Assembly (NCBI GenBank): GCA_964531505.1
Contig: CAZHDT010000003.1
Span: 1-43,918, forward strand
Reading direction: 5' to 3'
DNA from: UBA6264 sp964531505
Lineage (GTDB): Bacteria > Patescibacteriota > Patescibacteriia > UBA2591 > UBA6264
Length of the DNA stretch: 43,918 bases
Shown: positions 17,568-25,814 of the stretch, piece by piece
How positions within the stretch are numbered: position 1 is the stretch's first letter
How the letters are laid out: the number at the start of each line of letters is the position of its first letter
Position numbers and translations under genes: made by a program
Notes under the pieces: model-generated
The model's input: the letters and a program-made list of their open reading frames with translations, nothing else
What the model was told of the DNA's origin: nothing
Database searches by the model: none

Positions 17568-18215
17568 TTATATTCTAAAACAATCTTTTTTCTTAAAATC
17601 CCCTACCCTAATTCTTTCCAAATCAGCTAAATAACCCCCTGTTTTTAGTTCTTTCCCAATGTCCCTAGCTAAAGCGCGAACATAAAAACCAGGGCCACTA
17701 ACGATTCTCATTTTAAGAAAGGGCCACTGATAATTCAAAATTTTTATCTTTTTTACTTCCACGGCTCTTTTTCTAAAAATAATTTTCTCTTTTTCTCTGG
17801 CGAATTTATAAGCCGGTTTCCCATTAATTTTAATCGCGCTATAAATAGGAGGAACTTGATAAAATATTCCTTTAAATTTTTTTAAAGCTCTTTTTATTTC
17901 TTTTAAACTTGGTTCTTGAATGATATCTGTTTCCTCCTTTTTCCCTTCTTCATCATCAGTTAAACTGTTAAAACCTAATTTTATTAAAGCTAAATATTCC
18001 TTTTCTTTTTTTACTATTTGAAATAAATTCCGACAAGCTTCTTTGCCGATTCCCACCGCTAAAACTCCTTGAGCTAAAGGGTCTAATGTTCCAGCGTGTC
18101 CAATTTTTTTAATTTTTAATCTCTGACGCAGTTCTTTAATAACCTCAAAAGAAGAAATACCTTTTGTTTTATACACCCCGATTATCCCTGATTTTATATC
18201 AGCAATGTTCTTCAT
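17568..18215 (-). CDS. truB: tRNA pseudouridine(55) synthase TruB
   Basis: 215 residues, a compact TruB without a long C-terminal PUA extension. Seen: GIIGVYKTKGISSFEV at the start, KIGHAGTLDPLAQGVLAVGIG with the catalytic Asp of TLDP, QVPPIYSAIKINGKPAYKFAR, and SGPGFYVRALARDIG. It makes pseudouridine at position 55 of the tRNA T loop; the tRNA-Gln in this window carries the target TTCGA loop. It sits between the response regulator (21 bases) and the M23 peptidase (no gap). Confidence 0.95.
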   Translation of the reverse strand: MKNIADIKSGIIGVYKTKGISSFEVIKELRQRLKIKKIGHAGTLDPLAQGVLAVGIGKEACRNLFQIVKKEKEYLALIKLGFNSLTDDEEGKKEETDIIQEPSLKEIKRALKKFKGIFYQVPPIYSAIKINGKPAYKFAREKEKIIFRKRAVEVKKIKILNYQWPFLKMRIVSGPGFYVRALARDIGKELKTGGYLADLERIRVGDFKKKDCFRI

Positions 18216-18236
18216 TTTTGTAATATGGGTTAAAAA

Positions 18237-18623
18237 CTATTTAAAATGCAATTTTTCTTTTACCTTATCTACTAAATCGTCAAGTCGCCAGTCGCTTTTT
18301 ACTAAAAATTCATATACTCCATTTTCCACGGCACGCGAAACATTATCAACATCGCTTAAATTGGTTAAAACCATAACCGGCACATCTTTCCCCCATTCTT
18401 GATCATTTCTTAATATCTTTAACATAGTAAGACCATCCATATTGGGCATAATAATATCCAAGAGAATTATATCTGGCCTTTCAGTGAGGGCTTGATTTAA
18501 GCCATCTTCTCCATCCTTAGCCGCAAAGGTCCAAAAACCTTCTCGAGTAAATTTGTCCACCATGGCTTGACGCAAAGCAATTTCATCCTCCACAATAAGT
18601 ACTTTTATTTTTTTTTTAGACAT
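18237..18623 (-). CDS. Single-domain response regulator (CheY-like receiver)
   Basis: 128 residues, receiver domain only. Seen: VLIVEDE acidic pair, the phospho-acceptor Asp in IILLDIIMPNMDG, the switch Thr in VMVLTN and the conserved Lys in FLVKSDW. There is no DNA-binding output domain, so it must act by protein contact or in a relay. It follows the histidine kinase by 12 bases, so the two form a pair. The SDWRLDD tail before the last helix is typical of CPR receivers. Confidence 0.93.
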   Translation of the reverse strand: MSKKKIKVLIVEDEIALRQAMVDKFTREGFWTFAAKDGEDGLNQALTERPDIILLDIIMPNMDGLTMLKILRNDQEWGKDVPVMVLTNLSDVDNVSRAVENGVYEFLVKSDWRLDDLVDKVKEKLHFK

Positions 18624-18635
18624 AGAATAAATATC

Positions 18636-20912
18636 TTAATTTAATAAAATTTTATTTCCGCTTTTATATTTCATCCCTTTTATAGGAATACTTACATAAA
18701 AACAAGTTCTTTTATTTTCTTCTGATTCGAACCAAATTTTTCCTCCTAATCCCCCTACTACTGTTTGAACGATATAAAGACCGAGTCCGTTTCCGTTTGT
18801 ATCTTTTTCTAAAATATTATTGGCGCGAAAAAATTTAGTAAATATTTTCGATTGTTGTTTTTTAGGAATACCATAACCATTGTCCTCAACTTTAATTAAA
18901 ACATCCTCTTTTTGTTTTAATATTCCTAAATCTATTTTTCCGCCAAATCTTGTATATTTAACGGAATTAGAAACAAGGTTTTGTAAAATGATTTTTAAAA
19001 GTTTTTGATCAGTATTAACAATTGGTAAATTGAAATCATATTTTTCATTAATTTCCAAATTTTTTATTTTAATCTGAGGTTCCAACTCTTCTAAAACATT
19101 TTTTACAATTTTAATAAAATCCACGGGCTCTGGGTTAATTGAAAATGTTCCAAGTTCAATTCGAGACACATTTAATAAAGCATTTACTAAGGAAACCATT
19201 CGCCGACTAGCCCCATAAAGAGCTTGAAGATATTTTTTTTGGTCTTCATTGATTTTCCCAACTTCTTCATTAAGAAGCATCTCTGAATACCAATTAACCG
19301 TGGATAAAGGAGTCCTTAATTGGTGGGAAGCTAAAGAAACAAATTCTGTTTTTGCTTTATCTATCTCCCTTTCTTTTAAAATATCGCGAAAAACAATGAC
19401 ACATCCAATGATTTTTTGAAATTCATTTTTTAATGGCGCGGCCGCCCCGGCAACCGGCAATATCTCTTTATTTTTTTTAATTAAAATGGTATCTCTTTTT
19501 GTCTCTTTAATAATCCCCTCTTCCATTGCTAAATCAATAAAATTATCCTTTTCTTTTTTGTTTTTTTCAGAAACAAAATTAAAAACTTGATTACATTTTT
19601 TGCCGATTATTTCTTCTTTTTTAAAATCAGAAATATCTTCTGCCGCCGGGTTGAAAATTTTGATATTTTTATTTTGGTCAAGAACGAATACCCCATCGCT
19701 AATACTGTTTAAAACAGCAAAAAGTTCATTAAATTTTTTTTGCAATTCGTTTTGAGATTGGATTAATTTTTCTGTCATTAAATTGAAAGAATTCCCCAAT
19801 TTTTCAATTTCATCGCCTGTTTTTATTTTTGCCCTTGCTGTCAAATTACCTTGAGAAATTTTTTCCGTAATCGCGGTTAAACTACGAATTGGGTTTGAAA
19901 TTGACCTGGCTAAAAGAAAATTAATAAAAACAATCATAATTAAAAGAACCAAAGCAATTAATAAAAGGCGATTTTTTAAATCAATCGCTGATTCTAAAAC
20001 TTCTTCTATTTCAATTTTAGCCACTATTCCCCATTCAAAAGCGGGTAAATAACGCCAAACCGCTAAAACCTTTTTTCCTTGATAGTCTTTTACTGCCCCC
20101 CAACCGTCTTCTCCTTGTAATGATTTCTGAATTGCCTCTCCGGTTGGCGCGCCAAAAGGTATTTTCCTGTTTAAAGGAGCATCTAAAACATTTTTTAAAG
20201 GAGAAATAAAAACCGCTTTATTGCCATCTCTTAAAGAAATAAAAACTTCTCCTGTTTCTCCTAATCCGACCTTATTTTCAAAAATATAATAAAACTTTCT
20301 TTGATTTATTTCTAAAAGCAAAAATCCGATTGGTTGATTTTCTCTTAAAATAGGGGAAAAAATAAAAGCTGATATTTTTTTATCTTCCGGATAATATTTA
20401 AAATTCGTTATTTGGGTTTCTAAATTTTTTTCTTCCGCTTTTGTTAAAATATCTTTAAACCGTTGCTGTTTTTCTTCGGAATATTCTTTTTCTTTAGAAA
20501 AAAGTATTTGGTTATTTAAAGAAAAAAATAAAAAATCATTGTAATCTGATGATTTTGTTAAATATTCCAAATCAAGAGCTAAACTTCTATCAACCAAAGA
20601 GTAATCGACTGGACTTAAACCAGATCTTTCAGAAAATTCATTAAGTGATTCGCAAATTTTAATTGTTTTATCAAGGCTAGATATTTTTTTTGCTTCTTCT
20701 TTTTGACTTAAAAAATAAGACTCTATTTGGCTAATCCGATTTTCCAAAACACCATAAAGATAATTTGCTGATTCTTTTTCTAATATTCTCTTTGAACTGT
20801 CATAACTAATGAAAATTCCAATTGCCAAAGGTATTAAAGCAATTATTAAAAACAAAACAACGAATTTAGTGGTCAAATTTATTTTAATTTCAATATTTCT
20901 AAATGGCGGCAT
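18636..20912 (-). CDS. Membrane sensor histidine kinase (Cache-HAMP-PAS-HisKA-HATPase)
   Basis: 758 residues. Order: membrane helix about 16-36; extracytoplasmic region about 37-310 resembling a double Cache sensor (YYIFENKVGLGETGEVFI, VLAVWRYLPAFEWGIVAKI); second helix about 312-335; HAMP from about 338 (SISNPIRSLTAITEKISQGN); a PAS domain near 400-500 (NSISDGVFVLDQNKNIKIFN); HisKA with phospho-acceptor His near residue 530 in SLASHQLRTPLS; and an HATPase domain with N box NLVSNSVKY near 645, DNGYGIP and GNGLGLYIV. It would phosphorylate the receiver encoded next. The ligand is unknown; Cache domains usually bind small molecules outside the cell. Confidence 0.94.
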   Translation of the reverse strand: MPPFRNIEIKINLTTKFVVLFLIIALIPLAIGIFISYDSSKRILEKESANYLYGVLENRISQIESYFLSQKEEAKKISSLDKTIKICESLNEFSERSGLSPVDYSLVDRSLALDLEYLTKSSDYNDFLFFSLNNQILFSKEKEYSEEKQQRFKDILTKAEEKNLETQITNFKYYPEDKKISAFIFSPILRENQPIGFLLLEINQRKFYYIFENKVGLGETGEVFISLRDGNKAVFISPLKNVLDAPLNRKIPFGAPTGEAIQKSLQGEDGWGAVKDYQGKKVLAVWRYLPAFEWGIVAKIEIEEVLESAIDLKNRLLLIALVLLIMIVFINFLLARSISNPIRSLTAITEKISQGNLTARAKIKTGDEIEKLGNSFNLMTEKLIQSQNELQKKFNELFAVLNSISDGVFVLDQNKNIKIFNPAAEDISDFKKEEIIGKKCNQVFNFVSEKNKKEKDNFIDLAMEEGIIKETKRDTILIKKNKEILPVAGAAAPLKNEFQKIIGCVIVFRDILKEREIDKAKTEFVSLASHQLRTPLSTVNWYSEMLLNEEVGKINEDQKKYLQALYGASRRMVSLVNALLNVSRIELGTFSINPEPVDFIKIVKNVLEELEPQIKIKNLEINEKYDFNLPIVNTDQKLLKIILQNLVSNSVKYTRFGGKIDLGILKQKEDVLIKVEDNGYGIPKKQQSKIFTKFFRANNILEKDTNGNGLGLYIVQTVVGGLGGKIWFESEENKRTCFYVSIPIKGMKYKSGNKILLN

Positions 20913-20940
20913 AAAAAAAACTTATTTTACTAATAATTTC

Positions 20941-20968
20941 ATTATGACATCTTAATATTTTTTTTCAA
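20941..20968 (-). promoter_or_regulatory. Promoter for the kinase-led operon
   Basis: On the minus strand TTGAAA (20963-20968), 16 bases, CATAAT (20941-20946) preceded by an extended TG-T. It lies 29 bases before the kinase ATG. Confidence 0.45.
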
Positions 20969-21018
20969 GAAAAAAGGCCGTTTTTAAAGGAAAAATCTTT
21001 TTTTTTTAGATTATTAAC

Positions 21019-23646
21019 TTATTTCTCTAAAACTTGTTGAGCAGCAGCTAATTTAGCAATTGGAATGCGATAAGGAGAACAACTTACATAATTCATGCCA
21101 ATTCTAGCGCAAAATTTAACGCTTTGCGGTTCCCCTCCATGTTCTCCACAAATGCCAATTTTTAAATCTTTTTTAGTATTTCTCCCCTTTTCTAAACCGA
21201 TTTTGACTAACTGACCAATTCCCGATTGATCTAATACTTGAAAGGGGTCTTCTTGAAAAATTCCCTTTTCTAAATAAATTTTAATGAATTTCCCCGCATC
21301 ATCCCGCGAAAAGCCCATTCCCATTTGAGTTAAATCATTAGTGCCAAATGAAAAAAAATCTGCTTCTTTGGCAATTTCGTCAGCTGTTAAAGCAGCGCGA
21401 GGAATTTCAATCATTGTCCCCACTTTATATTTTATCTTTCTTCCGTATTTATTCATTACTTTTTCGGCAATTTCGCAGACTATTTTTTTCTGATTTTTAA
21501 ACTCATTTAGGTTTCCCACTAAAGGAATCATTATTTCCGGTTCAATCATTATTTTAGATTTAGCTAATTCACAGGCTGCCGAAATGACGGCCTCTGTTTG
21601 CATTTCAGTTATTTCCGGATAAGTAATTCCTAAACGACAACCGCGATGTCCAAGCATTGGATTAGTCTCAGCTAATTCTTTTGATTTTTCCAGAATTATT
21701 TTTTCCGAAATTTTTATTTTTTTCGCCAACTCTTTTATTTCTTGATTGGTTTTAGGTAAAAATTCATGCAAAGGAGGATCCAATGTCCTAATTGTGACTG
21801 GGAAACCCCTCATAACTTTGAACAAATCTTTGAAATCCTGCTTTTGAAAAATTAATAGTCTCTTCAATGACTGTCTTCTTGCCGTTTCATTGTCAGCCAA
21901 AATCATTTTTTGCATCCAAAATAGCCTTTCTTTAGCAAAAAACATATGTTCAGTTCTGACTAAACCAATTCCTTCGGCTCCGAATTCTCTGGCTTTTTTG
22001 GCGTCTTTAGGAGTATCCGCATTAGCGCACACTTTAATTTTTTTAATTTGGTCTACCAATTTCATAAATTGACCAAAATAAACGCTTAATTTGGGTTCAA
22101 TTAAGGGAACTCTTCCTAAAATAACAGTTCCTTGTCCGCCGTCCAAACTAATCCAATCTCCTTGTTTGACGATTGTTTTTCCAATAATAATTTTTTTGTT
22201 TTTTTCATCTACCATGATTGATTCACAACCGCTCACGCAGCATTTCCCCATTCCCCTGGCTACTACCGCCGCATGGCTGGTCATCCCGCCCCTAACAGTT
22301 AAAATTCCCTGCGCCGCATCCATACCATGAATGTCATCGGGGCAAGTTTCATTCCTGACTAAAATAACCGGTTTTATTTTTCCAATTTTTACCGCTTCAT
22401 TCGAATTGAAAACTATTTGACCAACCGCAGCGCCGGGTGATGCTGGTAAACCGCGGGCAATAATCTTTATTTTCACCATTGGGTTAATGATTGGATGCAA
22501 TAATTGATTAATTTGTTCCGGTTTAATTCTTAAAATTGCCTGTTTGGGACTGATTAATTTTTCTTTTACCATATCCATGGCAATTTTAATTGCCGCTGAC
22601 GCGGTCCTTTCGCCAGTTCTCGTTTGAAGCAGATATAATTTATTTTTTTCTATGGTAAATTCAAAATCCTGCACTTCTTGATAATGTTTTTCTAATTTAT
22701 CAGTTAAAACCTTTAATTCGCGATAAATTAAGGACATTTCTTTTTTCATATTGTCTAAAGGCTGAGGGGTTCTAATTCCAGCCACTACGTCCTCCCCTTG
22801 CGCGTTAATCAAATATTCTCCATATATCTTTTTTTCACCCGTTGAAGGATTTCTGGTAAAACCGACGCCGGTAGCGCTGTCCTTTCCTAAATTTCCAAAA
22901 ACCATTGCTTGAATATTTACCGCAGTTCCTAAATTATCTGGAATTTTATTCAAAGACCGATATTTTTTTGCTCGAGAAGTGTTCCAGCTTTCAAAAACGG
23001 CTTTTTGCGCCATTAAAAGTTGTTGCCAAGGATTTTGTGGAAAATCTTTTTTTGTTTTCCTTTTAATTAAATTTTTATATTGATTGATTACCCATTGCCA
23101 ATCAGTTTTATTTAAATCAAAATCGTTTTCTTTGCTTTGTTTTTTCTTTAATTGACCTAAAATCTTTTCAAAATTGTCTTTTTCTATGCCTAAAACTATA
23201 TTGCCAAACATCTGAATTAAACGGCGATAAGCATCATAAGCAAAACAACTATTTTCCATTTTTTGCGCTAAATTAATTACTATTTCATCGTTTAAGCCAA
23301 GATTCAATATCGTATCCATCATCCCTGGCATAGATATTTCTCCCCCGCTGCGAACGGAAACTAATAAAGGATTTTCTTTTTTTCCAAAAAACTTTTTCGT
23401 TTCTTTTTCTAATTTATCAATCATTTTTTTTACTTCCAATTTCAATCCTTTAGGTAATTGCCTGTCATTTTGGTGATAATGGCGACAAACTTCAGTGGTA
23501 ATACTAAAACCGGGCGGTATTGGCAATCCCAAATTAACCATTTCTGCCAAATTAGCGCCTTTTCCCCCTAATAATTTCTTCATTTTTGCGTTCCCGTCTG
23601 CCTTCTTATTTCCAAAATAATAAGTAAATTTTTTATTCTTTTTCAT
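21019..23646 (-). CDS. ppdK: Pyruvate, phosphate dikinase
   Basis: 875 residues, full length. Order: ATP-grasp N-terminal domain (LLGGKGANLAEMVNLGLPIPPGF, SVRSGGEISMPGMMDT), swivelling phospho-His domain with GGMTSHAAVVARGMG (H458 as phospho-carrier), and a PEP/pyruvate TIM barrel with GIGLVRTEHMFF, GHRGCRLGI, FGTNDLTQMG and the catalytic Cys of ICGEHGG near residue 833. It interconverts pyruvate + ATP + Pi and PEP + AMP + PPi. In fermentative CPR bacteria it is thought to run in the ATP-yielding direction at the bottom of glycolysis, and so fits the 3-phosphoglycerate made by RuBisCO. The AMP it handles is also the feedstock of the RuBisCO route. Confidence 0.97.
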   Translation of the reverse strand: MKKNKKFTYYFGNKKADGNAKMKKLLGGKGANLAEMVNLGLPIPPGFSITTEVCRHYHQNDRQLPKGLKLEVKKMIDKLEKETKKFFGKKENPLLVSVRSGGEISMPGMMDTILNLGLNDEIVINLAQKMENSCFAYDAYRRLIQMFGNIVLGIEKDNFEKILGQLKKKQSKENDFDLNKTDWQWVINQYKNLIKRKTKKDFPQNPWQQLLMAQKAVFESWNTSRAKKYRSLNKIPDNLGTAVNIQAMVFGNLGKDSATGVGFTRNPSTGEKKIYGEYLINAQGEDVVAGIRTPQPLDNMKKEMSLIYRELKVLTDKLEKHYQEVQDFEFTIEKNKLYLLQTRTGERTASAAIKIAMDMVKEKLISPKQAILRIKPEQINQLLHPIINPMVKIKIIARGLPASPGAAVGQIVFNSNEAVKIGKIKPVILVRNETCPDDIHGMDAAQGILTVRGGMTSHAAVVARGMGKCCVSGCESIMVDEKNKKIIIGKTIVKQGDWISLDGGQGTVILGRVPLIEPKLSVYFGQFMKLVDQIKKIKVCANADTPKDAKKAREFGAEGIGLVRTEHMFFAKERLFWMQKMILADNETARRQSLKRLLIFQKQDFKDLFKVMRGFPVTIRTLDPPLHEFLPKTNQEIKELAKKIKISEKIILEKSKELAETNPMLGHRGCRLGITYPEITEMQTEAVISAACELAKSKIMIEPEIMIPLVGNLNEFKNQKKIVCEIAEKVMNKYGRKIKYKVGTMIEIPRAALTADEIAKEADFFSFGTNDLTQMGMGFSRDDAGKFIKIYLEKGIFQEDPFQVLDQSGIGQLVKIGLEKGRNTKKDLKIGICGEHGGEPQSVKFCARIGMNYVSCSPYRIPIAKLAAAQQVLEK

Positions 23647-23724
23647 TTCTTGTTGTTAATATAAACTTTTATAAAAATAAATAACTAGAAATTTTAACAA
23701 TTAGCCAGTTATTTATTAATTTTT

Positions 23725-23946
23725 TTATTTTTTTATATTTTTAATCAAAACTATTAAAGCTAATAAAAATGTGATTAAATTCAACCAAGCGATTAGGTTT
23801 AAATTTTGGAGAAAACCGCCAATTGATAAAACAATCGCGCCTATTAAATAAAAACCAATAAAAAATATATTTATTCTTTTATTGGTTTGCCGAAGTTGAA
23901 TTAACCAGGCGATAATAATTAAAAACAATCCTAAAATTGATAACAT
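23725..23946 (-). CDS. Small two-to-three-helix membrane protein, unknown
   Basis: 73 residues, almost wholly hydrophobic: helices about 2-16 (ILGLFLIIIAWLIQL), 26-44 (INIFFIGFYLIGAIVLSIGG) and 50-68. A QLRQTNKRIN loop lies between the first two. No known family is recognised with certainty. It is 27 bases downstream of the Cys-rich anchored protein and probably shares its promoter at 24416-24443. Confidence 0.6.
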   Translation of the reverse strand: MLSILGLFLIIIAWLIQLRQTNKRINIFFIGFYLIGAIVLSIGGFLQNLNLIAWLNLITFLLALIVLIKNIKK

Positions 23947-23973
23947 AAAAAAAATAGTTAGTTTATTATTTTA

Positions 23974-24366
23974 TTATTCTGTTTGCGGAATTAAAAGCCC
24001 GGTGCAACGCCAATTAATAACCGCTTCTTTTGTTTCAACGTCAACCACGCAAGCTGGATTGCAACCTTCTTTTTCTGTTTCTAATTCAATCCACCAAGTA
24101 CCGGTTATTTCATTACAAATATAAGAATCTAATAAATTTCCTTGTTCTTTACATTCGCTATTTTTTGATATTTCTTCTGCTTCTTTAATGGACATTGAAA
24201 AGGTCGTGTCTTTTTTAAAACAAATTTGCTCTAAATTAACTAATTCGATTTGGCTTGGGTTGTTTTCCTGTTCTAAAGCAACTTTTTTAGAATTTTTAAA
24301 TAAAGACAAAACCACTAAAATAATAAGAATTAATAAAACGAGAAATAATAATTTTCTTTTCTTCAT
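23974..24366 (-). CDS. Membrane-anchored Cys-rich protein, unknown
   Basis: 130 residues. An N-terminal anchor (about 5-22) precedes a soluble exported domain with six Cys and the block CNEITGTWWIELE, then GCNPACVVDVETKEAVINWRC. The domain pattern (SEC, G-L, CN-TGTWWI-L, GC-PACVV, INWRCTG) is one I have seen in hypothetical exported proteins of archaea and CPR, possibly a YpeB/PepSY-like mini fold; this is uncertain. The even number of Cys suggests disulfides outside the membrane. It has its own good promoter and leads a two-gene unit. Confidence 0.65.
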   Translation of the reverse strand: MKKRKLLFLVLLILIILVVLSLFKNSKKVALEQENNPSQIELVNLEQICFKKDTTFSMSIKEAEEISKNSECKEQGNLLDSYICNEITGTWWIELETEKEGCNPACVVDVETKEAVINWRCTGLLIPQTE

Positions 24367-24415
24367 TTTTTTATCTTTTTAATAGTTAAATTTAAAATTA
24401 GTAACCTATAAATCA

Positions 24416-24443
24416 ATTATAACAGAAAAAAAAATAAAGACAA
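24416..24443 (-). promoter_or_regulatory. Extended -10 promoter for the Cys-rich membrane protein gene
   Basis: On the minus strand TTGTCT (24438-24443), 16 bases, TATAAT (24416-24421) preceded by TG-T. It lies 50 bases before the start codon at 24366. Confidence 0.7.
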
Positions 24444-24494
24444 TAATTATTATTAAAGCCTTTATAAAAATCTGTTAAAGGGGCTAATTTTATC

Positions 24495-24527
24495 AAAAAA
24501 TCCCTTTGGCAAGCCAAAAGGATTTTA
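24495..24527 (-). terminator. Terminator overlapping the 3' end of the 127-aa gene
   Basis: Arms AAAATCC-C-TTTGG (24497-24509) and CCAAA-A-GGATTTT (up to 24526) pair with one C/A mismatch around CAAG. On the minus strand a U-rich tail follows. The gene's stop codon lies in the arm. Confidence 0.7.
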
Positions 24528-24908
24528 TTCCTTTGTCCTTTCCCATTTTTCCGGAAAAATCTTGCTTTTTCCTAAAGAAATAGGAATAATCGGAACAAAA
24601 AAAGTTTTGCTTTTCTTTATTCCATTATAATTTTTAGAAATAACAATTGAAGCTATTTCTAAATTTATCATCATAACCTCAATTTTAAAACCCTGTCTAA
24701 GTGTTTTAAAAAATTCTTTTTTTTCTTTAAGATTTTTAATCTTTAAGAAAAAGAAAAATTGTTTTGAGGTTATTTCATTGCCATTCAAGTTCCCGCACCA
24801 TTGAATAGCGGGCATTTTTGTTAATTTTCCAACATTTATCTCAGAAAAAAATGTCGGGGAATTAAAAAAAATGCCGTTAGGACAAAGAAAGGGATTTTTT
24901 TCAATCAT
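24525..24908 (-). CDS. Orphan 127-residue protein with strong expression signals
   Basis: 127 residues, not recognised. The composition is rich in Phe, Ile and Lys; it has no signal peptide or clear membrane helix and may be a small beta-rich cytoplasmic domain (IEVMMINLEIASIVISKNYNG, KTFFVPIIPISLG). What stands out is the gene's packaging: a perfect-looking promoter (TTGACG-17-TGT-TATAAT at 24937-24965), a palindrome overlapping the transcription start, a strong AGGAGG site 8 bases before the ATG, and its own terminator. Most genes here lack a Shine-Dalgarno. This suggests high, regulated, monocistronic expression. Confidence 0.6.
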   Translation of the reverse strand: MIEKNPFLCPNGIFFNSPTFFSEINVGKLTKMPAIQWCGNLNGNEITSKQFFFFLKIKNLKEKKEFFKTLRQGFKIEVMMINLEIASIVISKNYNGIKKSKTFFVPIIPISLGKSKIFPEKWERTKE

Positions 24909-24922
24909 TTTTTCCTCCTTTC

Positions 24923-24965
24923 ATTAGATTAGTCTAATTATAACAACAAAATCACTTTTCGTCAA
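24923..24965 (-). promoter_or_regulatory. Consensus promoter with overlapping palindrome (possible operator)
   Basis: On the minus strand TTGACG (24960-24965), 17 bases, TATAAT (24937-24942) with extended TG-T. The palindrome ATTAGA-TTAG-TCTAAT at 24923-24938 overlaps the -10 and the start point, a classic repressor-site position. The -35 sits inside the last codons of the AlkD-like gene. Confidence 0.7.
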
Positions 24966-25683
24966 ATTTTATTTGTTTTTGAGATAAATAAAATATCCTT
25001 TTATTTTTAGAAAATTTTTCAATGGCATATCTTAACATGGTTCTCGGCATAAAATTAACATATTTTTTTAAAAAAATTTCTTCAGTTTCTTGATTTCTAT
25101 TCCCAACCTCTCTTAACATCCAACCAACCGCTTTATGAATTAAATCATGCTCATCGTGAAGTAATAATTCGGCGATTTTAAAAGTCGGCTGAAACAAATT
25201 ATTTTCGATAAATTGATATGTTGAGATAATGGCAATTCTTTTTTTCCAAAGATTTTTTGATTTCGCTAATAAAAAAAGTAAATTTTTATTCTTATTTAGC
25301 AAATAATTGCCCAAAATCTTCGGCGCGGAAATATCAACCAAATCCCAATTATTAATTCCTTTAATATTTTTTAAATAAAAATTAAAAATTTTTTTCTTTT
25401 CCTTTTCTTTCGATTTCCCGAATTTGTCTATTAAAATTATTAAAGCGATAAAGCGATAGCAATGAATATTGCTTTTTAATAACTCTTTTAACTCTTGAAA
25501 ATTAAAATCGTTGTATTTCTTAGCGATTTTCCTTTGAATCGGCGTTTTAATGCCTAAAAATACATCCCCTTCCCCATATTCTCCGGACCCGGTTTTAAAA
25601 AACCTTTGAGAATTTTTGGCTCTTTTTTTATTGCTTAAAAATTTAATTTCTTTTTTAAACTCAATTATTTTTTTACTTTTCAT
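24952..25683 (-). CDS. AlkD-like DNA alkylation repair protein
   Basis: 243 residues of HEAT-like helical repeats. The family blocks are visible: FFKTGSGEYGEGDVFLGIKTPIQRKIAKKY near 28-57, NNWDLVDISAPKILG near 110-124, KRIAIISTYQFI, and HDEHDLIHKAVGWMLREVGNR near 180-200. Known AlkD enzymes excise alkylated purines without flipping the base; the Trp/Asp of NWDLVD and the Arg of MLREVG belong to the lesion-contact surface. It ends with TGA, which shows that TGA is a stop in this genome. The promoter of the next gene overlaps its 3' end. Confidence 0.9.
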   Translation of the reverse strand: MKSKKIIEFKKEIKFLSNKKRAKNSQRFFKTGSGEYGEGDVFLGIKTPIQRKIAKKYNDFNFQELKELLKSNIHCYRFIALIILIDKFGKSKEKEKKKIFNFYLKNIKGINNWDLVDISAPKILGNYLLNKNKNLLFLLAKSKNLWKKRIAIISTYQFIENNLFQPTFKIAELLLHDEHDLIHKAVGWMLREVGNRNQETEEIFLKKYVNFMPRTMLRYAIEKFSKNKRIFYLSQKQIKFDEK

Positions 25684-25735
25684 TATTTAATAATAATGAA
25701 TTTTATTTTAAAAGCAAATACTCTTTTTTAAAAAG

Positions 25736-25764
25736 AAAACGGGATGGAAAGCATCCCGTTTATA
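25736..25764 (-). terminator. Terminator after rarA
   Basis: Arms AAACGGGATG and CATCCCGTTT (about 25737-25761) pair perfectly around GAAAG. It is downstream of rarA on the minus strand and is GC-rich for this genome; A- and T-rich flanks may make it bidirectional. Confidence 0.8.
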
Positions 25765-25814
25765 ATACGAATCAAAATAAAAATTATTTCAAAATCAATT
25801 TTATAAAAATAATA

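Noticed and set aside
23678..23715. Inverted repeat AAATAACT/AGTTATTT as a terminator before ppdK
   Set aside because: Eight AT-rich pairs with a 20-base loop; too weak to call in this composition.
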